Origin: a virus
Length of the DNA stretch: 48,678 nt
Direction: 5' to 3' (one strand)
IMG/VR virus record: IMGVR_UViG_3300009504_000007
Span: 1 to 48,678 of that record
Each line of letters starts with the position of its first letter. The first letter of the stretch is position 1. The notes beneath the pieces are model-generated. The model was not told where the DNA came from, did no database searches, and was given only the letters and a program-made list of their open reading frames with translations. This document shows, piece by piece, positions 43,631 to 48,647 of this stretch. The position numbers were made by a program, and so were the translations under genes.

Positions 43631-43850
43631 TAGTACTATGTACTAACTATCTAACTACCTTAACTTTCTTTCACTCTTGGATACACGAGGGGTATCCCCT
43701 GTTCCGAGTTTTCCCATTTCTGTAGTTTAATAGGCGGTACGATACCCTCATTACACCCAACCCAGGGAGATTGTTACCCACTCTTATTCCTGGCCCTATT
43801 AGTGACTACCGAATGTACTGTCCAGATTAAACATCATAGACTACCCAATA
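43631..43850 (-). ncRNA. Structured, GC-richer RNA leader upstream of tRNA-Thr
   Basis: The 220-nt stretch between the promoter and the tRNA holds no open frame of note. It can form GAGGGGTATC/GATACCCTC (43687-43696 with 43741-43749), an alternative perfect hairpin AGGGG-TAT-CCCCT (43688-43700), CCAGG/CCTGG (43762-43766 with 43789-43793) and AGTAC-TAT-GTACT (43632-43644). It is visibly richer in G and C than neighbouring non-coding DNA. It does not fit a tRNA. A stable phage RNA released when the tRNA is processed is my inference. Confidence 0.4.
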
Positions 43851-43857
43851 GTATCTG

Positions 43858-43889
43858 CAAATATACAACAATATTTTATAATAACCAAA
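43858..43889 (-). promoter_or_regulatory. Strong Bacteroides-type promoter for the RNA leader and tRNA
   Basis: Minus strand: TTTG (43886-43889), 20-nt spacer, TATATTTG (43858-43865), a perfect consensus. Predicted start is near 43851, at the edge of the structured region. The remaining gap to 43943 is plain AT-rich DNA. Confidence 0.85.
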
Positions 43890-43943
43890 TAAAACTTAAG
43901 ATTTTTTCAAAATATTTTCTTGGAGTATAGCTAAAGTTTAACT

Positions 43944-44123
43944 TTATCCTCCTATGAAGTTCATATTACTCCAACCAGCACCCCACCACTTCTTCTTAAA
44001 CGTAACTTTCTCTAACCATCGTACTTCAAGTTTACCACTACTCCATACACTTACAGGTAACCAAGCAAATCTAGTTACAGTTTTAACTTCATCTATTTCA
44101 GGCCATCGTTTTGTAAACTTCAT
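43944..44123 (-). CDS. Small Trp-rich basic protein (59 aa)
   Basis: I choose the ATG at 44121-44123 (MKFTKRWPEIDEVKTVTRFA), 1 nt after the upstream stop, rather than a longer frame that would overlap the neighbour by 71 nt. The product is basic and Trp-rich (KKKWWGAGWSN near the end), probably a single small beta domain. Function unknown. Confidence 0.6.
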   Translation of the reverse strand: MKFTKRWPEIDEVKTVTRFAWLPVSVWSSGKLEVRWLEKVTFKKKWWGAGWSNMNFIGG

Positions 44124-44124
44124 A

Positions 44125-44460
44125 TTATATATCTTTAATACTTTCTGAGAATATTTTAACTTTAAAACTTTTTGGATTGAATACTTTGAATACAATACGC
44201 TCTAAAAAGTTTCTTGGCGTAAAACTAACTTCTTTAATTTTATACATATAAGTAGTGTTTTCTACAGTTTCAAAAACATCTAACCACCTATCCTCTTTAA
44301 CCACTGATACCGGAGTAGCTATGTCTTTAAGAAGATTATTAAGCTTACCTACATTCAAAGTCTCGTTTAATATTTTAGTGTGTTCCAGTTCTTGCATACG
44401 TCTATACTCTTCTTTAAACTCCCTACTCTTAAACCAGTTACCGCTGTTAATCTCTTCCAT
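44125..44460 (-). CDS. Hypothetical protein, first gene of the late block
   Basis: 111 residues: a charged helical N-terminal half (EEYRRMQELEHTKILNETLN) and a beta-rich C-terminal half. No recognised domain. It is the first minus-strand gene from the divergent region, with a Bacteroides-type promoter about 25 nt upstream, and is coupled to the 59-residue gene. Confidence 0.6.
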   Translation of the reverse strand: MEEINSGNWFKSREFKEEYRRMQELEHTKILNETLNVGKLNNLLKDIATPVSVVKEDRWLDVFETVENTTYMYKIKEVSFTPRNFLERIVFKVFNPKSFKVKIFSESIKDI

Positions 44461-44481
44461 ACAATAAGTTTTAAATTTCTA

Positions 44482-44512
44482 CAAAGATACTAATAATATC
44501 TGAAGTTTCAAA
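44482..44512 (-). promoter_or_regulatory. Bacteroides-type promoter of the divergent region (leftward)
   Basis: Minus strand: TTTG (44509-44512), 19-nt spacer, TATCTTTG (44482-44489). It drives the first late-strand genes. No matching promoter facing right was found in the same region. Confidence 0.8.
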
Positions 44513-44594
44513 ATTTATTTTATAAAATTTTTATGTGACTAGGGACAGATGAGTGTACTATAACTTTTTGTAAAAATTTTTTGTGTTAACAAAA

Positions 44595-44658
44595 GTGAGG
44601 AGGTTATCCAATCAACCACCCCACCTCAAATTTGCAGGGGAGCATAGTCCCCACTCAC
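44595..44658 (+). promoter_or_regulatory. Structured leader element of the rightward genes
   Basis: GTGAG (44595-44599) pairs with CTCAC (44654-44658), enclosing GGTT/AACC (44602-44605 with 44614-44617) and GGGG/CCCC (44637-44640 with 44649-44652): a possible three-way junction just before the first rightward gene. The rest of the divergent gap is AT-rich with no other clear feature. Confidence 0.4.
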
Positions 44659-44664
44659 CTTATT

Positions 44665-44680
44665 AGTAACCTAAATTCAC
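44665..44680 (+). promoter_or_regulatory. Start-proximal early motif, copy 1
   Basis: AGTAACCTAAATTCAC ends 6 nt before the ATG of the 59-residue gene. It belongs to the family AGTAACCACTTAATTCAC found at a similar distance before several rightward genes. Confidence 0.5.
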
Positions 44681-44686
44681 ACTCCG

Positions 44687-44866
44687 ATGAGAACTGTAAC
44701 AATCACTTGGAAATCCAACAAATCAGACCGCTTTTGGCTCGGCACCAAAGAACTTCTTAGCTCAGGCTTTTACGCTCGGTACACTATTGAAGTTACCGAA
44801 GAGCTATTCGCTACAATTGGTGAAGTTAGCGACGAAATCGAAGTACCTACCGAAGCTCTGCGATAA
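44687..44866 (+). CDS. First rightward gene, small beta-rich protein (59 aa)
   Basis: MRTVTITWKSNKSDRFWLGT..., ending EVPTEALR. Predicted mainly beta-strand, soluble, no recognised motif. It is notably GC-richer with well-chosen codons than its non-coding flanks and is the first gene on the rightward strand, preceded by the shared start-proximal motif and a structured leader. This suggests an early, well expressed protein of unknown function. Confidence 0.7.
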   Translation: MRTVTITWKSNKSDRFWLGTKELLSSGFYARYTIEVTEELFATIGEVSDEIEVPTEALR

Positions 44867-44891
44867 GCAGAGTTTTCGGTTCGTATTTATA

Positions 44892-44931
44892 CGTGTGGTT
44901 CGCAACCCGCCAAAAAGTTGCGAATCACACG
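44892..44931 (+). terminator. Long perfect hairpin after the first rightward gene
   Basis: CGTGTGGTTCGCAAC pairs with GTTGCGAATCACACG over 15 bp (one G-U) around a 10-nt loop. No T-run follows, so it may be a processing or RNA-stability element rather than an intrinsic terminator. Confidence 0.65.
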
Positions 44932-44959
44932 AGATTGTAAAACAATTCAATCAACCAAT

Positions 44960-44975
44960 CAACCACTAAATTCAT
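44960..44975 (+). promoter_or_regulatory. Start-proximal early motif, copy 2
   Basis: CAACCACTAAATTCAT ends 6 nt before the ATG at 44982. It closely resembles the copies before 44687, 45370 and 46126. Confidence 0.45.
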
Positions 44976-44981
44976 ATAGTG

Positions 44982-45065
44982 ATGAAGAAACAAACTGTGT
45001 ACGTACAGAATCCTGATGGCTCTTTGAGTATCAGAGGACAGCATACGTCTTACGATAGGAAGTAG
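44982..45065 (+). CDS. Possible micro-protein (27 aa)
   Basis: MKKQTVYVQNPDGSLSIRGQ ... YDRK. The only support is the start-proximal motif at the usual distance and a plausible soluble sequence with a DGS turn. It could be a chance frame. Confidence 0.35.
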   Translation: MKKQTVYVQNPDGSLSIRGQHTSYDRK

Positions 45066-45066
45066 T

Positions 45067-45262
45067 AACTTTGGTATGAAGGAATAACCACACTGTGATG
45101 CTGTATTAACAGATAGTCAGTCAAGAGAGTACGTGGGGATTACTAAAGTTCTATTTTTGATTGTAACTTGTTGATTTAGTGTGGATTGAGGGGGAGTAGC
45201 AACTCCTCCCCTCTCCACGCTCAATTTCCAATATCAGTAAACCCATTGTGGTTTATAGATAT
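45067..45262 (+). ncRNA. Gene-free stretch with three stem-loop structures
   Basis: The 304-nt gap 45066-45369 has no credible gene. AACTTTGGTA (45067-45076) pairs with TACTAAAGTT (45141-45150, one G-U) and encloses CTGT-ATTA-ACAG. GTGGA...TCCAC (45181-45218) encloses GGAGT/ACTCC with a G/C-rich stem. ATATC-AG-TAAACC pairs with GGTTTA-TA-GATAT (45231-45262). A CACTC-ATT-GAGTG hairpin follows at 45283-45295. The density of stems suggests structured RNA. Confidence 0.4.
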
Positions 45263-45346
45263 AGCATAACTATTAACACAGCCACTCATTGAGTGAGAGT
45301 CCAAAGCCTCTGTAAATTGTGGATGGATAGTCAGAAATTCATAGTA

Positions 45347-45362
45347 TCAACCATAAATCTAC
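45347..45362 (+). promoter_or_regulatory. Start-proximal early motif, copy 3
   Basis: TCAACCATAAATCTAC ends 7 nt before the ATG at 45370, similar to TCAACCACTAAATTCAT before the 27-residue frame. Confidence 0.4.
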
Positions 45363-45369
45363 AACCAAC

Positions 45370-45567
45370 ATGACAACTTACATCATAATAGACGGGTATT
45401 CCATAAGTGACAAACACAAATGGGAAAGCGCAGAAACTCCTCACGAAGAACCTGTAAAAATAGTAATTGTTCACAGTTATGTGGAAGAAATAATTACTGA
45501 TAGGTTAAAACTGAAAGAGTATTTGTCTGATGCAGTGTTAGGCAAAGATTATTTAATCCGTAATTAA
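45370..45567 (+). CDS. Small rightward-gene protein (65 aa)
   Basis: MTTYIIIDGYSISDKHKWES... has a hydrophobic strand at the start (YIIIDGYSI), a beta strand VKIVIVHSYV and a C-terminal helix. Soluble, alpha/beta, no recognised motif. It has the upstream motif and is followed by a branched stem-loop structure. Function unknown. Confidence 0.6.
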   Translation: MTTYIIIDGYSISDKHKWESAETPHEEPVKIVIVHSYVEEIITDRLKLKEYLSDAVLGKDYLIRN

Positions 45568-45578
45568 CTTTAATCTAT

Positions 45579-45675
45579 TTTGATAGTAGAACAAACAGAG
45601 TGTTATTAAGGACGTATACTTAATAACTGAAACCATTGGACTAACACTGAGCTGTAAAGTGCCACTACTATCAAA
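45579..45675 (+). ncRNA. Branched stem-loop element between rightward genes
   Basis: TTTGATAGTAG (45579-45589) pairs perfectly with CTACTATCAAA (45665-45675). Inside, GTTATTAAG (45602-45610) pairs perfectly with CTTAATAAC (45619-45627). AGTGTTA (45599-45605) can instead pair with TAACACT (45642-45648), giving two mutually exclusive folds. A 97-nt structured RNA or processing element is likely. Confidence 0.45.
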
Positions 45676-45694
45676 GTCTTAGATATTAAATACA

Positions 45695-45710
45695 AGTAAT
45701 CACTTAATAT
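45695..45710 (+). promoter_or_regulatory. Start-proximal early motif, copy 4
   Basis: AGTAATCACTTAATAT, 8 nt before the ATG at 45719. With its flank it shares 17 of 18 bases (TACAAGTAAYCACTTAAT) with the copy before 46126. Confidence 0.55.
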
Positions 45711-45718
45711 ATAAGAAA

Positions 45719-45793
45719 ATGGTACTTCCAATAACTCTTTTTTGGGCTCTATTCTTCATAGTTCTCTTATCACTAAACAATGATGAGACATGA
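45719..45793 (+). CDS. Membrane micro-protein (24 aa), coupled to the next gene
   Basis: MVLPITLFWALFFIVLLSLN is one hydrophobic helix with a short polar tail. Its TGA overlaps the next ATG (ATGA, 45790-45793), a coupling junction, and the start-proximal motif lies upstream of this ATG rather than of the next gene. These two facts support translation. Confidence 0.6.
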   Translation: MVLPITLFWALFFIVLLSLNNDET

Positions 45794-46014
45794 AGATATA
45801 TTGTGTTAGTGCTGTCGATATGTTCGCAGACTACCCTTATAGGGCAGAAACAGTATCATATCACAAGTCTTTAGAGTCTGCAACAAAAGCTGCAGATGAA
45901 ATCAACAAATCTTATAGATTTGCTAAAGAAAACAATTGGTATGATGAGAACGGTAATCCGTTATGTAATTACCAATCTGAAGCGTCTATTGGAGAAATAG
46001 ATGTTTTAGACTAA
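45790..46014 (+). CDS. Small rightward-gene protein (74 aa)
   Basis: MKIYCVSAVDMFADYPYRAE ... SLESATKAADEINKSYRFAK. A start strand followed by 'Y-hKSLESATKAADEI' helix resembles small phage proteins that begin with 'MKIYVVS' and contain an 'A-x-x-A' helix; function is unknown. It is translationally coupled to the upstream membrane micro-protein. Confidence 0.6.
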   Translation: MKIYCVSAVDMFADYPYRAETVSYHKSLESATKAADEINKSYRFAKENNWYDENGNPLCNYQSEASIGEIDVLD

Positions 46015-46017
46015 TCC

Positions 46018-46093
46018 ATTAACTGAATACGATGTAGATGTAAGAAGATGAAATAGTTCCAACAGAGCTTAGCTTTACATCGTATCAGTTAAT
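46018..46093 (+). terminator. 18-bp long-arm hairpin between rightward genes
   Basis: ATTAACTG and ATACGATGTA (46018-46036, one bulged A) pair with TACATCGTAT and CAGTTAAT (46076-46093), 18 bp, around about 39 nt. It lies 4 nt after a stop codon and 8 nt before the next start motif. It might act in termination, RNase III cutting or mRNA stability. Confidence 0.55.
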
Positions 46094-46100
46094 TAATACA

Positions 46101-46118
46101 AGTAACCACTTAATTCAC
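46101..46118 (+). promoter_or_regulatory. Start-proximal early motif, copy 5
   Basis: AGTAACCACTTAATTCAC, 7 nt before the ATG at 46126; the best example, agreeing with copies 1, 2 and 4 at most positions. Confidence 0.55.
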
Positions 46119-46125
46119 AAATCAA

Positions 46126-46359
46126 ATGATAACAATTACAGTAATCCACGATAGTCTTCGCAATGGTAAATTTCCAGTTGAGAAGATTGAAGAAATCCAA
46201 GGTATGACCGTATCAATGGAGAAAATAGATACTTTCAAAGAGAAGTACTCTATAACTGTCGATACAACTATACATACAGATCCAATTCAAGACATTGCAG
46301 TTGAGATAGGTATGATGATACAATCGTACATCATGCTTGAACTGTACTTGAAGAAATAA
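46126..46359 (+). CDS. Small rightward-gene protein (77 aa)
   Basis: MITITVIHDSLRNGKFPVEK ... A strand-helix-strand first part and a hydrophobic C-terminal helix (VEIGMMIQSYIMLELYLKK), perhaps membrane-associated or part of a dimer interface. No recognised family. It lies between a long hairpin and the next small gene, 27 nt apart, so these two genes may share a transcript. Confidence 0.6.
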   Translation: MITITVIHDSLRNGKFPVEKIEEIQGMTVSMEKIDTFKEKYSITVDTTIHTDPIQDIAVEIGMMIQSYIMLELYLKK

Positions 46360-46386
46360 TGAAGTATTCACTTAACACCTAACCAA

Positions 46387-46656
46387 ATGAAATTTCCTGA
46401 TGACTTTGAAGTAAGCCCTCATTCAATAATTCCTGGTGCTAAACAATGGTCACTAAAAGTACCAGATGACTCACCTATTATAGAAACCAGTGATTTCATT
46501 GCAGGACAGACTATTATATCTGTTGTAGGCGGTGGAATGGGACTATATGGAAATGGAGTTACCACGTTTGAAATGTGGGACTACAGAGAAGATGATATTC
46601 ACGGACACTTAAGCGCAGAGGATATAAACACTCATTTAGAGAAGAATCCTCTATGA
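46387..46656 (+). CDS. Small rightward-gene protein (89 aa)
   Basis: MKFPDDFEVSPHSIIPGAKQ..., Gly-rich centre (VVGGGMGLYGNGVTTFEMWD) and acidic C-terminus (YREDDIHGHLSAEDINTHLE). Soluble, beta-rich; the sequence is clearly protein-like, with regular codon use, but no family is recognised. A weaker start-proximal motif (CACTTAA) lies 11 nt before the ATG. Confidence 0.65.
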   Translation: MKFPDDFEVSPHSIIPGAKQWSLKVPDDSPIIETSDFIAGQTIISVVGGGMGLYGNGVTTFEMWDYREDDIHGHLSAEDINTHLEKNPL

Positions 46657-46667
46657 CAATATAATAT

Positions 46668-46730
46668 AGCAGGAACGTAACAAAGAGACAGCATAAGAAT
46701 CTTTGAAAGCTTGTCCTCCTGCTGTATTTT
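46668..46730 (+). terminator. Probable terminator with two stems
   Basis: AGCAGGA (46668-46674) pairs with TCCTGCT (46717-46723) and encloses CAAAG/CTTTG (46681-46685 with 46701-46705). TGTATTTT follows, so this is the rightward hairpin in the region that looks most like an intrinsic terminator. Confidence 0.55.
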
Positions 46731-46770
46731 AATACTTAATTCTTAATTTACTAATTTAATACCAAAAGAT

Positions 46771-46956
46771 ATGAGAATCATTTTAGCGTTAGTAATGTTT
46801 ATAGTCCATATAATAGCTTCTATATGGGCAGTAGTAAGCTTTTTAGTATGGCTGGTTAAAGACCTGCCTTTCAATTGGTGGAGTGTTGTTGTATGCGTAT
46901 CTAGCTTATTAATAGGTCTTATTCTATGGATTATAGAAGCTATGCACAACGAATAG
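46771..46956 (+). CDS. Two-helix membrane protein (61 aa)
   Basis: MRIILALVMFIVHIIASIWA... has two membrane helices (about residues 3-28 and 36-55) with a short loop KDLPFNWW and a short C-terminal tail. Small early membrane proteins often change the host envelope or block superinfection, but nothing in the sequence shows which. It is isolated between structured elements. Confidence 0.6.
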   Translation: MRIILALVMFIVHIIASIWAVVSFLVWLVKDLPFNWWSVVVCVSSLLIGLILWIIEAMHNE

Positions 46957-46964
46957 CATAACTT

Positions 46965-47026
46965 CCTCTCACACACTATTATACAGTTTTAACCTTGACA
47001 GTTTTACAATGTAGTGTGTGTAGAGG
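46965..47026 (+). terminator. 14-bp hairpin after the membrane protein gene
   Basis: CCTCT and CACACACTA (46965-46978) pair with TAGTGTGTG and AGAGG (47012-47026, one bulged T). The left arm is part of a short repeat also found after the gene ending at 47764. Confidence 0.55.
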
Positions 47027-47052
47027 AGGTTTAATAACTAATTCATACCCAT

Positions 47053-47130
47053 ATGGTAGAGAAGCATAAAGTAATAATGCTATATGAGTGGGTTATGTGC
47101 AACCATTACCCTAAACCTTTTCTATCTTAA
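47053..47130 (+). CDS. Possible micro-protein (25 aa)
   Basis: MVEKHKVIMLYEWVMCNHYP..., preceded by ACTAATTCAT like the start-proximal motif. The same DNA also forms the left arm of a 12-bp inverted repeat (47074-47085 with 47142-47153) and is part of a direct repeat, so an RNA element is as likely as a gene. Confidence 0.25.
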   Translation: MVEKHKVIMLYEWVMCNHYPKPFLS

Positions 47131-47173
47131 ATAAGAATCTTATATAGCATTATCTTATTATTTTATACCTTAG

Positions 47174-47400
47174 AGTCGCTAAGCGTCTTGATGGTAGAGA
47201 AGTATAAAGCAATGATGAAAATACTGTGTATTGAACTATTAAACAAACTACGAGGTGTTCGGCATAATAATGCTTGTAGTTTAACAGTATATAATCTAAG
47301 TAGTCAGTGTGGTGGCAGCATATAATGCAGTTTAAGTGGAATTGGCTTGATCCAATCGGTTATATGCCTCAATAGTAGTAATACTATTGTAGTAGTTGTA
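47174..47400 (+). ncRNA. Multi-hairpin structured RNA candidate
   Basis: The stretch 47131-47551 has no convincing gene. ATACTGT/ACAGTAT (47221-47227 with 47284-47290) encloses AAACTACGAG/CTTGTAGTTT (47245-47254 with 47273-47282). CATATAA/TTATATG (47319-47325 with 47360-47366) encloses ATTGG/CCAAT (47341-47345 with 47352-47356). CAATAGTA/TACTATTG (47370-47377 with 47382-47389) closes a GTAA loop of GNRA type. Nested arms in series with a GNRA tetraloop are typical of functional RNA. The flank 47401-47551 shows only another copy of TAATAACTAATTCAC. Confidence 0.45.
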
Positions 47401-47551
47401 AAGGTTTTATTAATTGAAACTGGAGTAAAAGTAACTTATATATAGGATTAACAGTGGAAACAGAGTTACTAACCTAACAACATTGTGCGAGTGGGTTGAT
47501 TACCCATTAATAACTAATTCACAAAAAGTACTAATTCAAAAACATAAAACA

Positions 47552-47764
47552 ATGAAATACACAAAAGAAGAGTTTAAAAGACTTTGGGAATCCGATAACA
47601 ATGGTGGAGGATTGACATTTGATGATGTAGCTGACTGTGCTAAAGATTGGGGAATTAGTCAAAATCCTAGAATCAGACCAATGCTGGTAGTAAGATATCA
47701 AGTATTAAAAGCTGCCGATGTAGTAGACGCTGAAAATTATTTTCCTAATGAGGATGATTATTAA
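47552..47764 (+). CDS. Small acidic rightward-gene protein (70 aa)
   Basis: Start taken at ATG 47552 (MKYTKEEFKRLWESDNNGGG), not the longer frame from 47483, because the coding-like character begins here and an A-rich leader precedes it. It has a helix, then LTFDDVADCAKDWGIS and a C-terminal helix VRYQVLKAADVVDAENYF. The pattern 'TFDDVADCAKDWGI...P......V.Y.VLKAA' is seen in small phage proteins of unknown role. It probably heads a three-gene run. Confidence 0.65.
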   Translation: MKYTKEEFKRLWESDNNGGGLTFDDVADCAKDWGISQNPRIRPMLVVRYQVLKAADVVDAENYFPNEDDY

Positions 47765-47848
47765 CATAATCTCCTCTTACACACTGTTATTGAATTAATT
47801 ACCCACTAATAACTAGTTTAAAGATTCTTTAACTTAAAAACACATAAA

Positions 47849-48124
47849 ATGGAAATTCATTTAATTTTCTGGATATTGTATACTTTAATTAGTTTCGCAA
47901 TATCGTCTTGGACATATAACAACTTTGTTCAAGAGAATACTCTTAAATCTATAGCTACTTTCGTGGCTTTGATTGGAATTGCACTCTTAATTATATGGGT
48001 GCAAGACATTCTGTTCATTGAAGCAATTTATACAACATTATTATTGTGTAATATGTTTCTTATGGTAGTATTATATTTCCATAAAGACCTTGTAGAGTAT
48101 TTTGAAGAGGAGGAGATGTTATAA
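47849..48124 (+). CDS. Three-helix membrane protein (91 aa)
   Basis: Hydrophobic helices at about residues 3-22, 34-52 and 57-75, then an acidic tail (VEYFEEEEML). Its TAA shares an A with the next ATG (TAATG), so it is translationally coupled to the zinc-ribbon gene. Possible holin-like or envelope-modifying early protein; no family recognised. Confidence 0.6.
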   Translation: MEIHLIFWILYTLISFAISSWTYNNFVQENTLKSIATFVALIGIALLIIWVQDILFIEAIYTTLLLCNMFLMVVLYFHKDLVEYFEEEEML

Positions 48125-48279
48125 TGTACTCTTTAGAGTGTCCAGTATGTGGAGAAACGCTAAAAGTAGAACTCAATGAAGAGTTAGACTGTCCTTCTTG
48201 TAGTACAAAACTTTATATGGATTTTAGTCTAAACGAAGATTTAGATGAAGTTCCAGGATTGTTTATAGACAAACAATAG
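48124..48279 (+). CDS. Small zinc-ribbon protein (51 aa)
   Basis: MYSLECPVCGETLKVELNEE with a second pair LDCPSCSTKL: two CPxC knuckles about 18 residues apart form a compact zinc ribbon, followed by an acidic tail. It starts in the TAATG junction with the membrane protein gene. Such mini-ribbons may bind host RNA polymerase, DNA or a partner protein; which one cannot be read here. Confidence 0.7.
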   Translation: MYSLECPVCGETLKVELNEELDCPSCSTKLYMDFSLNEDLDEVPGLFIDKQ

Positions 48280-48282
48280 ATT

Positions 48283-48499
48283 AAACAATCGCTTGACTTG
48301 CAACAAGCAGATCGATGTAATAGGAGTCTAATTGAGTAATCATGCAAGGCCGACCTCATTGATTAGCATCTTCCAATGGTGTTTAGGTTTGTGTAAGTGT
48401 ATTCGACATGAACTCTATAATAATGTAATTACCCATTGTGGTTTTTATTGTAGGCTGTATTCTAAGATTACCCCTAATTGGAGGGGCAAGCGATTGTTT
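48283..48499 (+). ncRNA. Structured RNA candidate closed by a 13-bp helix
   Basis: AAACAATCGCTTG (48283-48295) is perfectly complementary to CAAGCGATTGTTT (48487-48499), closing a 217-nt domain. Inside: CTAAT.TGAG with CTCA...ATTAG (48328-48366), CCCCT/AGGGG (48471-48475 with 48482-48486), and an alternative GCTTG/CAAGC (48291-48295 with 48304-48308) that competes with the closing helix. Open frames inside are short and not gene-like. It begins 4 nt after the zinc-ribbon stop and ends 7 nt before the tRNA-like element. Confidence 0.5.
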
Positions 48500-48506
48500 T
48501 TAATAT

Positions 48507-48647
48507 GGAGTGGTGGCGGAAAGGTAGACGCTCTTGTAACAACAAGGATTTCATAAACAGGGTACAGCCATAGTAAGAAACGCTTCTGAAGATGGCTTCT
48601 TGTGATAGCGTGATTTGAAAATATAGGTTCGAATCCTGTCCACTTCA
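48507..48647 (+). ncRNA. tRNA-like element with class II D-arm and large pseudoknot-capable insert
   Basis: The ends form a tRNA frame: acceptor GGAGTGG (48507-48513) with CCACTTC (48640-48646, one G-U) and discriminator A; T-arm ATAGG-TTCGAAT-CCTGT (48623-48639); D-arm GCG-GAAAGGTAGA-CGC (48516-48531), as in tRNA-Leu. The middle does not give a 7-nt anticodon loop: CTTGT-AACA-ACAAG (48533-48546) has a 4-nt loop. About 75 extra nt follow. There AGCCAT/ATGGCT (48566-48571 with 48592-48597) and ACGCT/AGCGT (48580-48584 with 48606-48610) can form an H-type pseudoknot. It is too short for a known group I intron or a normal tmRNA. Confidence 0.6.

Noticed and set aside
44892-44931. Attachment site or mobile-element end
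   Set aside because: The inverted repeat has no second copy, no transposase or integrase nearby, and fits an RNA hairpin after a gene.
45066-45073. TAACTTTG as a rightward Bacteroides-type promoter
   Set aside because: No TTG or TTTG lies 19-21 nt upstream, and the bases form a stem with 45141-45150.
47191-47325. A 44-residue frame beginning ATGGTAGAGAAGTATAAAG
   Set aside because: It lies across several perfect stem-loops, lacks the start-proximal motif and its amino-acid sequence is not protein-like; a structured RNA explains the DNA better.
48507-48647. Group I intron in a tRNA-Leu gene
   Set aside because: The extra sequence is only about 75 nt, too short for a group I core, and no P7-type core pairing was seen.
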